Shown: one piece after another, positions 1 through 8,645 of the stretch | Layout of the letters: every line of letters starts with the position of its first letter | Numbering within the stretch: the stretch's first letter is position 1 | From: Desulfarculales bacterium UBA696 | Lineage (GTDB): Bacteria; Desulfobacterota; Syntrophobacteria; Syntrophobacterales; Syntrophobacteraceae | DNA length: 26,905 nt | Direction of reading: 5' to 3' | Assembly: GCA_002298995.1 (NCBI GenBank) | Contig: DBMO01000066.1 | Location: 1-26,905 of the forward strand | The notes under the pieces: generated by a model | What the model saw: only the letters and a program-made list of their open reading frames with translations | Database searches by the model: none | Told to the model about the DNA's origin: nothing | Made by a program: the position numbers and the translations under genes

Positions 1-63
1 GAAACCCGTGCCCTCCCTACGTTCTTGAGTGCCGCTCCAGCTGCAACTCACCACTCACAACCG

Positions 64-1233
64 TTAACAGACCTGGGCGCCGGATTTCCAGTAGGGGGAC
101 ATGCCCCTGAGGGTCTCGATTATCGGGGGAACTTTTTCGAGCACGAAATCTATTTCCTCGTCGGTATTGTAGATGCTCAGGCTGAACCGTATCGAGCCGT
201 GGGCCATGGTGAACGGGATGCCCATTGCGCGAAGCACGTGCGAGGGCTGGAGAGATCCCGATGTGCAGGCCGAACCCGAGGAGGCGCAGATGCCGAATTC
301 ATCCATCATGAGAAGGATTCCTTCGCCCTCCACGAACTCGAAACTGATGCTGGTGGTGTTCGGAAGCCGGTTTACCCTGTCCCCGTTTACCTTCGTATTG
401 GGAACTTTAAGGAGGCTCTCTTCCAGCCTGTCCCTGAGCTGCTTTACGCGCGTATTTTCCTCTTCCATCCTGGCCGCGGCCAACTCGGCGGCAACACCCA
501 TCCCGATGACGCTTGAAGTGGCTTCGGTCCCGCCCCTGCGGCCTTTTTCCTGGTGGCCTCCGATGAGAAACGGGGAGAACTTGGTTCCCTTTCGGACATA
601 GAGCACCCCTATGCCTTTTGGTGCATGGAGCTTATGGCCGGAGAGGGAGAGCATATCGATTTTCGTTTTGGCCAGATTGATGGGGATCTTTCCTACCGCC
701 TGCACGGCGTCTGTATGGAAAAGTATTCCGCGGTCCCTGGCCATTTCGGCGGCTTTTTCGATCGGGAAAATCACGCCGGTTTCGTTATTTGCCCACATGA
801 GGCTTACTATTGCCGTATCGGGGGTAAGCGACTTGCGATACTGGTCCATATCGAGCCGGCCTTCGCCGTCCACCGGCAGCTCGGTCACCCTGTATCCCTG
901 GCCGGCAAGGTGGGCGCACAGGGCGCGTATGGCCGGATGCTCGACCCTGCTGGTTACGATATGCTTCTTTTCCGGATTGCTGGTAAGGGCGGACCGGATC
1001 GCCGCATTGTCGCTCTCGCTGCCGCAGCTCGTAAAAATGATCTCGTCCGGGGTTGCCCCCAAAAGCGCGGCCACCCGCTCGCGTGCTTTCCGGACGTCTT
1101 TCATCACCTGTCCGCCAAAAGAATGCATGCTGGAGGGATTCCCGTACTTTTCGCCAAAGTAGGGCAGCATGGCTTCGAGCACTTCAGGGGCTACCCTGGT
1201 TGTCGCATTATTGTCGAGATAGATCGTTTTCAC
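64..1233 (-). CDS. nifS: Cysteine desulfurase NifS
   Basis: PLP-dependent cysteine desulfurase that takes sulfur from L-cysteine as an enzyme persulfide and passes it to the NifU scaffold for Fe-S cluster assembly in the cytoplasm. The 389-residue length is normal for the family. Visible motifs are the N-terminal YLDNNATT, His99 in VEHP, Asp175 in HTDA, the PLP lysine Lys201 in SGHKLHAPKG and the persulfide cysteine Cys323 in SSGSACTSG. The short gap before the active cysteine is typical of group I NifS/IscS enzymes. The start codon is GTG, supported by a GAGGAGGTG ribosome site just upstream. It overlaps the nifU stop by four bases (GTGA), so the two are probably translationally coupled. Whether it serves nitrogenase or general Fe-S assembly cannot be told here; no nif structural genes are in view, and this NifU type also does housekeeping work in some bacteria. 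Confidence 0.95.
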   Translation of the reverse strand: MKTIYLDNNATTRVAPEVLEAMLPYFGEKYGNPSSMHSFGGQVMKDVRKARERVAALLGATPDEIIFTSCGSESDNAAIRSALTSNPEKKHIVTSRVEHPAIRALCAHLAGQGYRVTELPVDGEGRLDMDQYRKSLTPDTAIVSLMWANNETGVIFPIEKAAEMARDRGILFHTDAVQAVGKIPINLAKTKIDMLSLSGHKLHAPKGIGVLYVRKGTKFSPFLIGGHQEKGRRGGTEATSSVIGMGVAAELAAARMEEENTRVKQLRDRLEESLLKVPNTKVNGDRVNRLPNTTSISFEFVEGEGILLMMDEFGICASSGSACTSGSLQPSHVLRAMGIPFTMAHGSIRFSLSIYNTDEEIDFVLEKVPPIIETLRGMSPYWKSGAQVC

Positions 1234-2060
1234 GCCGACACCTCCTCTACAACCAGATCCGGCCAGACCAGTTCGCGCAGCTTCACTTCAACGAAGTTTT
1301 TGAGCGTCTGGTTGGATGCCTGGCAGGATGCACAGGCCCCCCGCGTGGCCACCAGCACGCGATTTCCTATCACGTCGACAAGTTCGATGTCGCCGCCGTC
1401 GTGCTTGAGGGCAGGGCGGATTTCGCGCTCGAGGGTCTCCTCTATCATTTTGATTTTCTTGATATTGGAGAGTTTGGGCCGCCCCTCGGGCACGCCGCCC
1501 GTTTCCGCAAGGACCCTGTCCAGGATCTCCTGGAGGTCCGGATGGCAGTTGCCGCAGCCCCCGCCGGCCTTGGTGTAGTTGGTTATTTCCTCGACCGAAG
1601 CGAGCCGGTTTTCGCGAATGGCGCGCTCGATTTCGCTTTGTGTCACGCCGAAGCACTCGCAAACGATCCTGTCCTCGGCCGCCGTCGCCGGGGAGCCCTT
1701 GAAGTGGGCTATGGCCTTTTCAAGCGCCTCGCGTCCCAGGACCGAGCAGTGCATCTTTTCCTGGGGCAGTCCGCCAAGGAAATTCGCGATGTCCTGGTTC
1801 GTGACCTTGGATGCCTGTTCGACCGTCATCCCCTTTATCATTTCGGTAAGGGCCGAAGCTGACGCTATGGCGCTGGCGCAGCCAAAGGTCTTAAACTTCG
1901 CATCGACTATTTTACCGTCCTGGTCGACCTTGAAGGTTAGCTTCAGCGCATCTCCGCACGCCATCGACCCGACTTCGGCAATGCCGTCGGCGTCCTCGAT
2001 TTCTCCGACATTTCGCGGGTTGAGGAAAAAATCTTTTACCTTATCCGTATAATCCCACAT
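1230..2060 (-). CDS. nifU: Fe-S cluster scaffold NifU (three-domain)
   Basis: Modular scaffold on which NifS-derived sulfur and iron are assembled into clusters. The 276-residue protein has all three classical parts: an IscU-like N-terminal domain with Cys35, Cys61 and Cys105, a central [2Fe-2S] BFD-like domain with Cys134, Cys136, Cys169 and Cys172 (CECFG and GGGCGNC), and a C-terminal NfU domain with the CASC pair Cys243/Cys246. The frame is open for nine more codons upstream, but the ATG at 2060 is preferred because GGAGGAG lies five bases before it and MWDYTDKVKDFF is the usual NifU beginning. It is the first gene of a two-gene operon with nifS. Confidence 0.95.
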   Translation of the reverse strand: MWDYTDKVKDFFLNPRNVGEIEDADGIAEVGSMACGDALKLTFKVDQDGKIVDAKFKTFGCASAIASASALTEMIKGMTVEQASKVTNQDIANFLGGLPQEKMHCSVLGREALEKAIAHFKGSPATAAEDRIVCECFGVTQSEIERAIRENRLASVEEITNYTKAGGGCGNCHPDLQEILDRVLAETGGVPEGRPKLSNIKKIKMIEETLEREIRPALKHDGGDIELVDVIGNRVLVATRGACASCQASNQTLKNFVEVKLRELVWPDLVVEEVSA

Positions 2061-2089
2061 ACCGGCTCCTCCGCTGCCAATTCGCAATT

Positions 2090-2117
2090 CGCATATCTAT
2101 ATATGTTCATCGGTCAA
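2090..2117 (-). promoter_or_regulatory. Possible promoter for nifUS
   Basis: On the minus strand a TTGACC box (2112-2117) is followed after 16 bases by TATGCG (2090-2095), in an AT-rich stretch ahead of nifU. This fits a sigma-70-type promoter only loosely, and no clear IscR-type operator is visible. It is a pattern match only. Confidence 0.25.
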
Positions 2118-2707
2118 AATCTACTCAGGATTCGTGAAGCCCGCAATAAGGGCCGGGGCTTTTTCGATACTCGAAGACAAAAGATCCCGGTGCAAGTATT
2201 AGCGGAGTGGAAGATTTGACCGTCAGAATAATCTAATTTCGAACATATAATAATACCAGAATATTGCCCAACTTGGAACACAGTTATGGGCGTCGCTTTT
2301 GGGAAATTTGCCTTTTCTCGCCTTTGCCGCTTTAATGCGCCTGTTATGGTGATTAATTAATTGCAGAATCGAATCGACCGGAGCAATTGTGCAGCGCGCA
2401 ATTCGGGGACTTTGCCTTTTGGGGGCCGCCGAGCTTTTTTCTTGACATCGAGGGGCCGCTCCATTAGGTTTAATCCGCTTTAGCATCTTTCTACCGCCCG
2501 TACTCTATCTCGGTCCTACATCTTCCAGGTCGTTCGGTCTTTCACTAATACTGCATCCTGTTCCTGGGTCTTTCCAATCACGACAGAAATCCCGAAGAAA
2601 AAAGGGCACTGATTCGATCATTTAAAATCAAGGAGGTGGACGCGAACTCTAAGGCTCCGTTCTAATTTCTTGGATCGAGGAAAAATAACCAGGACAACTA
2701 CCCGAAA
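2118..2707. other. Long gene-free interval between nifU and fhs
   Basis: About 600 bases separate the divergent nifU and fhs genes. An 87-codon minus-strand frame at 2223-2486 has no recognisable domain and no convincing ribosome site. An AAGGAGGTG sequence at 2630-2638 looks like a ribosome site but leads to no plausible reading frame. The interval presumably holds the fhs promoter and leader; no known riboswitch was recognised. Confidence 0.5.
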
Positions 2708-2725
2708 ATGGAGGCAAAATCCAAC

Positions 2726-4489
2726 ATGCCCTACGATGCCACTAAAATGAAAGACTGGCAGATCGCGGAAGAAGCGGAAAAGAACATGCCCACTCCCGAC
2801 CAATGGCGGGAGAAAATGAATCTGCAAAAGGACGAAATCATTCCGATGGGCAGGCTTTGCAGGCTCGATTTCATGAAGATAATCGACCGGCTACAAAACC
2901 GTCCCGACGGAAAGTACATCGAGGTCACGGCCATAACTCCCACTCCCCTCGGAGAGGGGAAGAGCACGACCTCCTGCGGATTGATGGAAGGTCTCGGCAA
3001 GCTGGGCAAAAACGTTGGCGGAGCGCTGCGCCAACCATCCGGCGGCCCGACAATGAACATCAAGGGAACGGCCGCCGGCGGCGGCAACGCGCTGTTGATT
3101 CCGATGACCGAGTTCTCGATGGGCCTGACCGGCGACATCAACGACATCATGAATGCCCACAACCTGGCAATGGTGGCCCTCACCGCCAGGATGCAGCACG
3201 AGAGAAACTACAACGACGAACAGCTCCAGCGCCTCACCCGCATGAGACGGCTCGATGTTGACCCGACACGCGTCGAGATGGGCTGGATCATGGATTTTTG
3301 CGCCCAGTCGCTTCGAAACATTATAATCGGCCTTGGTGGAAGGCAGGACGGCTTCACCATGCAGTCCAAGTTCGGGATTGCGGTAAGTTCCGAACTGATG
3401 GCCATCCTGTCGATCATCAACGATCTGCCGGACCTCAAGAAGAGGCTTAACGAGATTACCGTGGCATTTGACAAGCGCGGCAAACCCGTTACCACCGGAG
3501 ACCTCGAAGTCGGCAACGCCATGACGGCGTGGATGCGAAACACCATCAATCCGACCCTTATGAGCACGGTCGAGTACCAGCCGTGCATGGTTCACGCCGG
3601 TCCTTTCGCCAACATCGCCGTCGGCCAGTCGTCGATTATAGCCGACCGCGTTGGCCTCAAGCTTTTCGACTACCATGTCACCGAGAGCGGTTTCGCGGCC
3701 GATATCGGCTTCGAAAAATTCTGGAACGTCAAGTGCCGCTACAGCGGTCTCAAGCCGCATGTTTCGGTTCTTACCACGACCATCCGCGCCCTGAAGATGC
3801 ACGGCGGCGGTCCCAAGGTCGTAGCCGGTCTGCCGCTGCCCGTGGACTATACCAAGGAGAACCTGCAGCTGCTCGAACGCGGCGTCGAGAACATGGTCCA
3901 CCACATCCAAACGATCCGCAGGTCGGGAATGAACCCGGTTGTTTGTATCAACGCGTTCCATACCGATACAAAAGCCGAAATCGCGCTCGTGCGAAAACAC
4001 GCCGAGGCGGCGGGTGCCCGCTGCGCCCTTTCCGAGCACTGGGCGAGAGGCGGCGAAGGGGCCATCGAGCTGGCCGAAGCGGTTGTCGAGGCCTGTGAGC
4101 AGCCGAGCGAGTTCAAGTTCCTCTATCCGATGGAGATGAAGCTGAGGGACCGCGTGGCGCTCATCGCGAAAGAAGTCTACGGCGCAGCTGGCGTCTCCTG
4201 GACCCCGGATGCCGAGGCCAAGGCAAAGATGCTCGAAGCTGATCCAAAGTACGACGATTACGCGACCATGATGGTGAAGACTCACCTCAGCCTCACACAC
4301 GATCCGGCGGTAAAGGGCGTGCCCAAGGGATGGACACTGCCGATCCGCGACGTTTTGATTTACTCGGGATCGAAGTTCCTCTGCCCGTGCGCCGGGACCA
4401 TAAGTCTCATGCCCGGGACTTCATCCGACCCGGCCTTCCGCAGGGTGGACGTGGACGTCAAGACAGGTAAAGTAATGGGACTTTTCTAA
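2726..4489 (+). CDS. fhs: Formate-tetrahydrofolate ligase
   Basis: ATP-dependent formyl-THF synthetase that joins formate to tetrahydrofolate, the entry step of the methyl branch of the Wood-Ljungdahl pathway and a source of C1 units. The nucleotide-binding motif TPTPLGEGKST is at residues 71-81. Other family blocks include GDINDIMNAHNL, RNIIIGLGG, GPFANIA, CRYSG, VRKHAEAAG and the C-terminal MPGTSSDPA. At 587 residues it is about 30 longer than the roughly 557-residue clostridial type, mainly from an extra stretch near residues 155-170. The ATG at 2726 is preferred because GGAGG at 2710-2714 sits 11 bases before it. An in-frame ATG at 2708 has a weaker site and would add six residues. It is followed 129 bases later by folD, the next enzyme of the pathway. 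Confidence 0.95.
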   Translation: MPYDATKMKDWQIAEEAEKNMPTPDQWREKMNLQKDEIIPMGRLCRLDFMKIIDRLQNRPDGKYIEVTAITPTPLGEGKSTTSCGLMEGLGKLGKNVGGALRQPSGGPTMNIKGTAAGGGNALLIPMTEFSMGLTGDINDIMNAHNLAMVALTARMQHERNYNDEQLQRLTRMRRLDVDPTRVEMGWIMDFCAQSLRNIIIGLGGRQDGFTMQSKFGIAVSSELMAILSIINDLPDLKKRLNEITVAFDKRGKPVTTGDLEVGNAMTAWMRNTINPTLMSTVEYQPCMVHAGPFANIAVGQSSIIADRVGLKLFDYHVTESGFAADIGFEKFWNVKCRYSGLKPHVSVLTTTIRALKMHGGGPKVVAGLPLPVDYTKENLQLLERGVENMVHHIQTIRRSGMNPVVCINAFHTDTKAEIALVRKHAEAAGARCALSEHWARGGEGAIELAEAVVEACEQPSEFKFLYPMEMKLRDRVALIAKEVYGAAGVSWTPDAEAKAKMLEADPKYDDYATMMVKTHLSLTHDPAVKGVPKGWTLPIRDVLIYSGSKFLCPCAGTISLMPGTSSDPAFRRVDVDVKTGKVMGLF

Positions 4490-4517
4490 TTTTTTCCGAG
4501 GAGTTACTGTAGATCCA

Positions 4518-4552
4518 CCCTCTCCCCGGCGGGCATGCCGCGGGGGAGAGGG
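4518..4552. repeat. Strong hairpin between fhs and folD
   Basis: A near-perfect inverted repeat: a 10-base C-rich arm (4518-4527) pairs with a 10-base G-rich arm (4543-4552), and after one G-G mismatch a further GCGG/CCGC stem closes a five-base loop. There is no T run on either side, so a simple intrinsic terminator is unlikely. It may be a REP-type palindrome or an mRNA-stabilising or processing stem that sets the fhs:folD ratio. The role is inferred; the pairing is seen directly. Confidence 0.7.
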
Positions 4553-4618
4553 ACCATACATAGCCCCCGTCGGGGAAATCCGACTCTGACCAAAAGGAGT
4601 TGAAGCGGAGGAAAAATT

Positions 4619-5509
4619 ATGCCTGCCAAGCTGCTTAAAGGCGCTGAAGTGGCCAAGGAAATCCGGGCCGAATTGAAGGCGGAAGTAGAGAAGATCAAGG
4701 AAAAGTACGGGGTCTCCCCTGGTCTGGTGACAATTCTGGTTGGCGAGAATCCCGCGTCCCAGAGCTATGTCCGGGCAAAGCAGACCACCGCTCACGAACT
4801 CGGGTTCTACTCCATCCAGGACAATCAACCGGCGGACCTCAGCGAGGAAGACCTGCTGAAGCTGGTGGACAAGTACAACAAGGACCCCAAAATCGACGGC
4901 ATCCTCGTCCAGCTTCCCCTGCCCAAGGGCGTAAATGAGAACAAGGTCCTGCTTGCCATCGACCCCGGCAAGGACGTCGATGCATTCCACCCGGTAAATG
5001 TGGGAAAGCTGATGATCGGTGAGCCCGACTACCTTCCCTGCACCCCGGCGGGAATCCAGGAACTGCTGGTCCGCTCCGGCGCGCCTATTGCCGGCGCCGA
5101 GGTCGTGGTGATCGGAAGGTCCAACATAGTGGGCAAGCCCATAACGATGATGCTCGCCCAGAAAGCCCCCGGCGCTAACGCTACCGTCACCCTCTGCCAC
5201 ACCCGCACCAAGGATGTTAAGGCTCACGCACTGCGTGCCGACATTCTGATTGTCGCGGCGGGCGTCACCGAATACGTCAAGGGCGACTGGGTAAAACCGG
5301 GTGCGGTGGTAATCGACGTGGGCGTAAACGACGTCGGAAAAACGGCCGAAGGAAAGCGGATACTCAAGGGCGACGTGGAATTCGCAGGTGCCGCCGAACG
5401 GGCAAGCGCCATCACCCCTGTTCCCGGCGGCGTTGGCCCGATGACCATTACAATGCTGATGAAAAACACCGTCCGCGCCTGCAAGGTTCACAACAACATC
5501 AAAGACTAG
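4619..5509 (+). CDS. folD: Methylene-THF dehydrogenase / methenyl-THF cyclohydrolase
   Basis: Bifunctional cytoplasmic enzyme that interconverts formyl-, methenyl- and methylene-THF, directly downstream of Fhs in the C1 pathway. The 296-residue length is normal. The catalytic residues are present: Tyr50 and Lys54 in SYVRAKQ, Gln98 in VQLPLP and Asp121 in KDVDAFHPVNVG. The Rossmann signature VIGRSNIVGKP is at 164-174 and the family block PVPGGVGPMT is near the C-terminus. The start ATG has GCGGAGG seven bases upstream. It forms a pair with fhs, and together they cover formate to methylene-THF. In an acetogenic, sulfate-reducing or syntrophic anaerobe they can run in either direction. Confidence 0.95.
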   Translation: MPAKLLKGAEVAKEIRAELKAEVEKIKEKYGVSPGLVTILVGENPASQSYVRAKQTTAHELGFYSIQDNQPADLSEEDLLKLVDKYNKDPKIDGILVQLPLPKGVNENKVLLAIDPGKDVDAFHPVNVGKLMIGEPDYLPCTPAGIQELLVRSGAPIAGAEVVVIGRSNIVGKPITMMLAQKAPGANATVTLCHTRTKDVKAHALRADILIVAAGVTEYVKGDWVKPGAVVIDVGVNDVGKTAEGKRILKGDVEFAGAAERASAITPVPGGVGPMTITMLMKNTVRACKVHNNIKD

Positions 5510-5531
5510 CAAGCCGTATTCAAATGCTGCA

Positions 5532-5576
5532 AACGGCCGGCCCTTGGCAACCTCGCCTGGGACCGGCCGTTTTTTA
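5532..5576 (+). terminator. Intrinsic terminator after folD
   Basis: The arms ACGGCCGG (5533-5540) and CCGGCCGT (5563-5570), extended by CCC/GGG, are followed by a run of six T. It lies 23 bases after the folD stop and should end the fhs-folD transcript. Confidence 0.85.
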
Positions 5577-5589
5577 TTTCCAGCCGGGT

Positions 5590-6015
5590 TTATGCAACAT
5601 CATTGATGCGAGGCTTCTTGGGCCTTCCACCCAGCCTGCCGTTTTTCCGCGCGGCAGCGGCTTTGGTTTCCGAAGTCGATTTGCCTCCTGTTTTGCCCAA
5701 CTGCGAGGCCATCCATTTCCGCGATCCCATGAAGCCCTCGAGAAGACCGGGCAGGTATAGATCAGCGTCAAGCGCGGGGAAGTAAAGCCCGAGGCCAGAT
5801 GGTGAAATTTCAATTTCGGTAAGCTGTTCCGGCAGGGCCTTTTCGAGTCCTTGGGCATCATTCGGTTTAAACATGATTGAGAGGCCGGTGCTGAGGTCGA
5901 TTACCAGGCGACCCATTCGGCGGTCATAGTATGCCGCGGTGGCGGTTGGCGTCTTCTTCAATCGGGCAGTTGCCCTCTTGTTCGCTGCTTCGATTTCGTC
6001 TTTATGGTAGGTCAT
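5590..6015 (-). CDS. DUF2442-type protein, partner of a broken DUF4160 gene
   Basis: A 141-residue protein. The middle part (RRMGRLVIDLSTGLSIMF, then LTEIEISPSGLGLYFP) resembles DUF2442, and the basic tail AAARKNGRLGGRPKK is seen in many members of that family. DUF2442 genes commonly sit directly behind DUF4160 genes, and such pairs are often annotated as toxin-antitoxin-like; activity is not established for this copy. The ATG at 6015 is preferred over the one at 6036 because it overlaps the DUF4160 stop, the usual coupled layout. The frame is intact although the upstream partner is not. It runs opposite to folD. Confidence 0.75.
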   Translation of the reverse strand: MTYHKDEIEAANKRATARLKKTPTATAAYYDRRMGRLVIDLSTGLSIMFKPNDAQGLEKALPEQLTEIEISPSGLGLYFPALDADLYLPGLLEGFMGSRKWMASQLGKTGGKSTSETKAAAARKNGRLGGRPKKPRINDVA

Positions 6016-6248
6016 GAATCCTGATCCATTCAGCACATAAATTCGGCATTTTTGCCTTGAGCGCTGCTTTGATCTTCAAGAACTCGCTCGCGGGAAATTT
6101 GAAGTTCTCACGTAATTGGGGCGCACCTTCAGCGCAATCTAGCTTGAATACTGCTTCACAGCCATTGCCGAACATGCACGTGGGCCGGCCTATGGTCGTT
6201 CGGGTAAATTACCACTCGCAGACCGCCAATCGTGTCAACTGTTGGCAT
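6002..6248 (-). pseudogene. DUF4160 gene with a frameshift
   Basis: Read on the minus strand, the first part gives MPTVDTIGGLRVVIYPNDHR then PAHVHV, the typical DUF4160 start. The frame then changes at about 6168-6176. The continuation GNGCEAVFKLDC, followed by APQLRENFKF and ending CAEWIRIHDLP, is the rest of the same family. Two added bases at the junction would restore an 82-residue protein of normal size. As given, the first frame stops a few codons after HVHV. This is either a real inactivating deletion or a sequencing error. Its end overlaps the start of the DUF2442 gene. Confidence 0.75.
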
Positions 6249-6324
6249 CTTACCATAAACCTAAGCGTTTGGGTTACTCTTTTCGATCCTTCGATATAAC
6301 TTTCCCGCTGCTGGTTCTTATTTG

Positions 6325-6356
6325 AAAAAAAAGGGTCCTGCCCGCCGGCAGCTCCC
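6325..6356 (-). terminator. Intrinsic terminator after the seven-haem cytochrome
   Basis: On the minus strand GGG-AG-CTGCC pairs with GGCAG-GA-CCC around a GGCG loop and is followed by eight T. It lies about 100 bases past the cytochrome stop and separates that gene from the DUF4160 remnant. Confidence 0.75.
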
Positions 6357-6455
6357 TCTCTTCTCTCTTACACCAAGTTCGTTCAAGTGGTTCAAGATTT
6401 CGGCCGCATTTGAGGCAGGTTTTCCAGCCGCCATCACCCACTGCAGGTTTAACAG

Positions 6456-7946
6456 TTACTGAGGTGCACCCGTGTGGCACTCGCTGCACAGGGTGCCCTC
6501 GGGGATCTCGCCTCCGGGATGGTCGAATTCCAGGCCGGTCAAACTTACGCTCGTTTGCTCCGAATCCTTGCCCTGGGCGATTATCGTATGGCAGCTGGCG
6601 CAGGTGTTGGAAATGGACTGGTTGTCCTTGCTTACATGTGAGCCGTCGTGGCAGCGGAAGCAACCCGGCCAGATCTTGTGCCCGATGTTGTCGGGGCGCG
6701 ATTTCCAGGACGTCTTCATCTCGGGGAAGAAGTTGTTGCTAAATACTTCCTGAGTGGCGGAAATCGCCTGTTTGATCTTTGGGCTATCGGAGTAGTCAGC
6801 GTATATCTTGCCAAGCTTTTCATCGACCTGCCGGACACCCTGGGCCTTTGTGGGCGCGCCGGCGCTTTCAACCAGCGCCTGTGAGGCGTTTGCCTTTATG
6901 TTGGGAATGGAAGGATCGATGCGGTTCAGCCACATTGCAACGTCCAGGGCATGATTGGGCGGATTGAATATGTGAGTCGGGCGGTTATGGCAGTCTATGC
7001 AGTCCATGACCCGAATGTCTTTATTCCGCTGGTCGGCTGGGAGCGGATTGTCCTTGGATTCATAGACGATCTGCCGGCCGTCCTTTAGGTTTGTCAGGCG
7101 AACCCACGGAATCTTTTGCCTTGTTTCGTCAGAAATGTATTCGATCTTATTTGCTACAAGCATGTGCCAGTGGATGCCTCCAACCGGCCCATGGGACGGG
7201 TTGGCCCCTCCCACTTTTACCAGCAGGCGCAAGTTCCACGGCGTGTTGTCCTTGTCCGCCAGGAAGTGTTTGTATGCGCGCTCGACGGAGCCGTAAAACT
7301 TATCCGGCCAGTGGCATTCCTCGCATGTTTCACGCGCCGGCCTGAGGTCCTTCACAGGGACCGGGATAGGCGTTTCGTAGGAGTGGGTGAGAACCGCGTA
7401 GACCTGGTAGAGGCCGGAGATTTTCGACCGCACGAACCACGATGCCCCCGGGCCGATATGGCATGCCGTACAAAGGACTTTCGCATGAGGCGAATTCTGG
7501 TACGTAACTTTCTCGGGGTTCATGACGGTATGACAAAGGCTGCCGCAAAATGTAACCGAATCCGTGAATTCATACGCTTTAAAACTTCCAACCGTGGTTG
7601 CCATCAGGAACACGAACCCGCCGGCAATCGCCGCGATGAATCTTCTCTTTTGCCGTGGATCGTTCAGGTCTAAAGAGGGCAGCGAAGGCAGTCCGGCCAT
7701 CCTTTTTAACCTGCGGTGCTCGAGCCACATTCCCAACCCGATGAGCACGAACCCAATCCAGATAAGAGTCGGGAGCAGGATGTACACAAGGATTCCCATG
7801 TACGGGGAGCTGAACCCCCGCAGGAAATCGAAGGCGATCAGGCAGAGCGCGGCAAAGAACCCGCCTGCCGCCAGGGCAATGCCTGCGATACTAGTCCAGT
7901 TTTGCAACAAAGCGCTTGCGGAATGCCGAGTTTTTGGCTCATTCAT
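6456..7946 (-). CDS. NapC/NirT-family membrane-anchored cytochrome c, seven haem motifs
   Basis: Probable quinol-oxidising cytochrome anchored in the inner membrane with its haems in the periplasm. The 496-residue protein begins with three hydrophobic segments (about 17-43, 48-75 and 102-121). Haem-binding motifs follow: an unusual CxxxCH (CGSLCH, 134-139), then CTACH 159, CEECH 208, CIDCH 316, CFRCH 429, CASCH 449 and CSECH 487. The block TFCGSLCHTVMNPEKVTY matches the start of the NapC/NirT domain. The C-terminal haems extend beyond the usual four-haem core, so internal electron transfer to a partner or an attached module is likely. The ATG at 7946 is chosen because a purine-rich GAAGAGA precedes it and the longer frame adds a charged stretch unlike a membrane start. 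It is divergent from the quinone-module operon at 8646-12938. The partner and final acceptor are unknown. Confidence 0.85.
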   Translation of the reverse strand: MNEPKTRHSASALLQNWTSIAGIALAAGGFFAALCLIAFDFLRGFSSPYMGILVYILLPTLIWIGFVLIGLGMWLEHRRLKRMAGLPSLPSLDLNDPRQKRRFIAAIAGGFVFLMATTVGSFKAYEFTDSVTFCGSLCHTVMNPEKVTYQNSPHAKVLCTACHIGPGASWFVRSKISGLYQVYAVLTHSYETPIPVPVKDLRPARETCEECHWPDKFYGSVERAYKHFLADKDNTPWNLRLLVKVGGANPSHGPVGGIHWHMLVANKIEYISDETRQKIPWVRLTNLKDGRQIVYESKDNPLPADQRNKDIRVMDCIDCHNRPTHIFNPPNHALDVAMWLNRIDPSIPNIKANASQALVESAGAPTKAQGVRQVDEKLGKIYADYSDSPKIKQAISATQEVFSNNFFPEMKTSWKSRPDNIGHKIWPGCFRCHDGSHVSKDNQSISNTCASCHTIIAQGKDSEQTSVSLTGLEFDHPGGEIPEGTLCSECHTGAPQ

Positions 7947-8645
7947 GAATTCTCTTCTTCCCCTTCTTTGGGCTTGGATTTTAAGAAACAGAGCGGACAT
8001 ATCCGCCTGTACTTCCTCGCGGGAGAGCTTTGGCCCGGACGGAACAATTTAAAGCAGGTCGGTACAATTGACTTTTTTCTTCCCGAGATCCCTGAATGCG
8101 CTTGAAACCCCGGATAGAGTCACTTTAAGCTCTTTATGAGCAAATACAACCGCCTGGCCGCACTATCCGGTTCAGCCTTTTGCCGCTTAGGAGTTTTTTG
8201 GGTGATTCTAATTCAGCCAAAGAGGTGGGTACAAAAGTCGATTCAGATCGAAGTTGGTGTTCAGAGCAGGAAAAACAGCGCGTTACTCGATGACTACTCT
8301 CCCGACCGCAGAGTATAAGTTTTGCGGGCAAAGCTTTCAACAGCTTTTCGACAACTTGTCGCCAGGATTATTTTCGCACAATCTGGGGTCGGATTCAGAC
8401 CCTCTTTTTTATGCCGGAGCCATTAACAGTCAGTAACTGCTCGGGAAAAGCCTTCACTTTTTATTGCCATCGGTTACCATCCCCTCGGGTTGGCAGCTCG
8501 CCGTGACCACCGCCAATTTCGAGTATCGTTCGCTCGCAGTCTTTCAAAAAGACCCTCCTTCCGACCGGAAAATTTCCCGCCGCCCTGCCGCATAGGCTTG
8601 ATGGGACGCACAAACAGCAGCCGTTCTCTAACGAGAAGGTGGGAA
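7947..8645. other. Divergent intergenic region with no recognised gene
   Basis: About 700 bases lie between two divergent electron-transfer transcription units. Short frames (for example 8136-8318) lack ribosome sites and recognisable domains. A terminator-like hairpin is present at 8385-8410. Promoters for both units should lie here, but none could be called with confidence. Confidence 0.4.
8385..8410 (+). terminator. Terminator-like hairpin upstream of the redox operon
   Basis: GGGTC and GACCC pair around a seven-base loop and are followed by TC and six T. No gene on the plus strand ends nearby. It could therefore end a small unannotated transcript, act as an attenuator for the operon downstream, or be part of a dispersed repeat. 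Confidence 0.45.

Noticed and set aside
553..1578. 341-codon frame on the plus strand opposite nifS and nifU
   Set aside because: Antisense shadow of two certain genes; no domain, no ribosome site, composition typical of reversed GC-rich coding sequence.
2223..2486. 87-codon minus-strand frame upstream of nifU
   Set aside because: No ribosome site, no family resemblance, ends in an AT-rich non-coding stretch.
2891..4300. 469-codon minus-strand frame opposite fhs
   Set aside because: Shadow of fhs caused by GC-rich third positions; protein text has no recognisable motif.
4421..5512. 363-codon minus-strand frame opposite folD
   Set aside because: Shadow of folD; crosses the intergenic hairpin and the end of fhs.
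6057..6299. 80-codon plus-strand frame
   Set aside because: Antisense to the DUF4160 remnant, whose translation is clearly the real signal.
8136..8318. 60-codon frame ahead of the redox operon, followed by a terminator-like hairpin
   Set aside because: No ribosome site and no recognisable features; the hairpin alone is not enough to support a gene.
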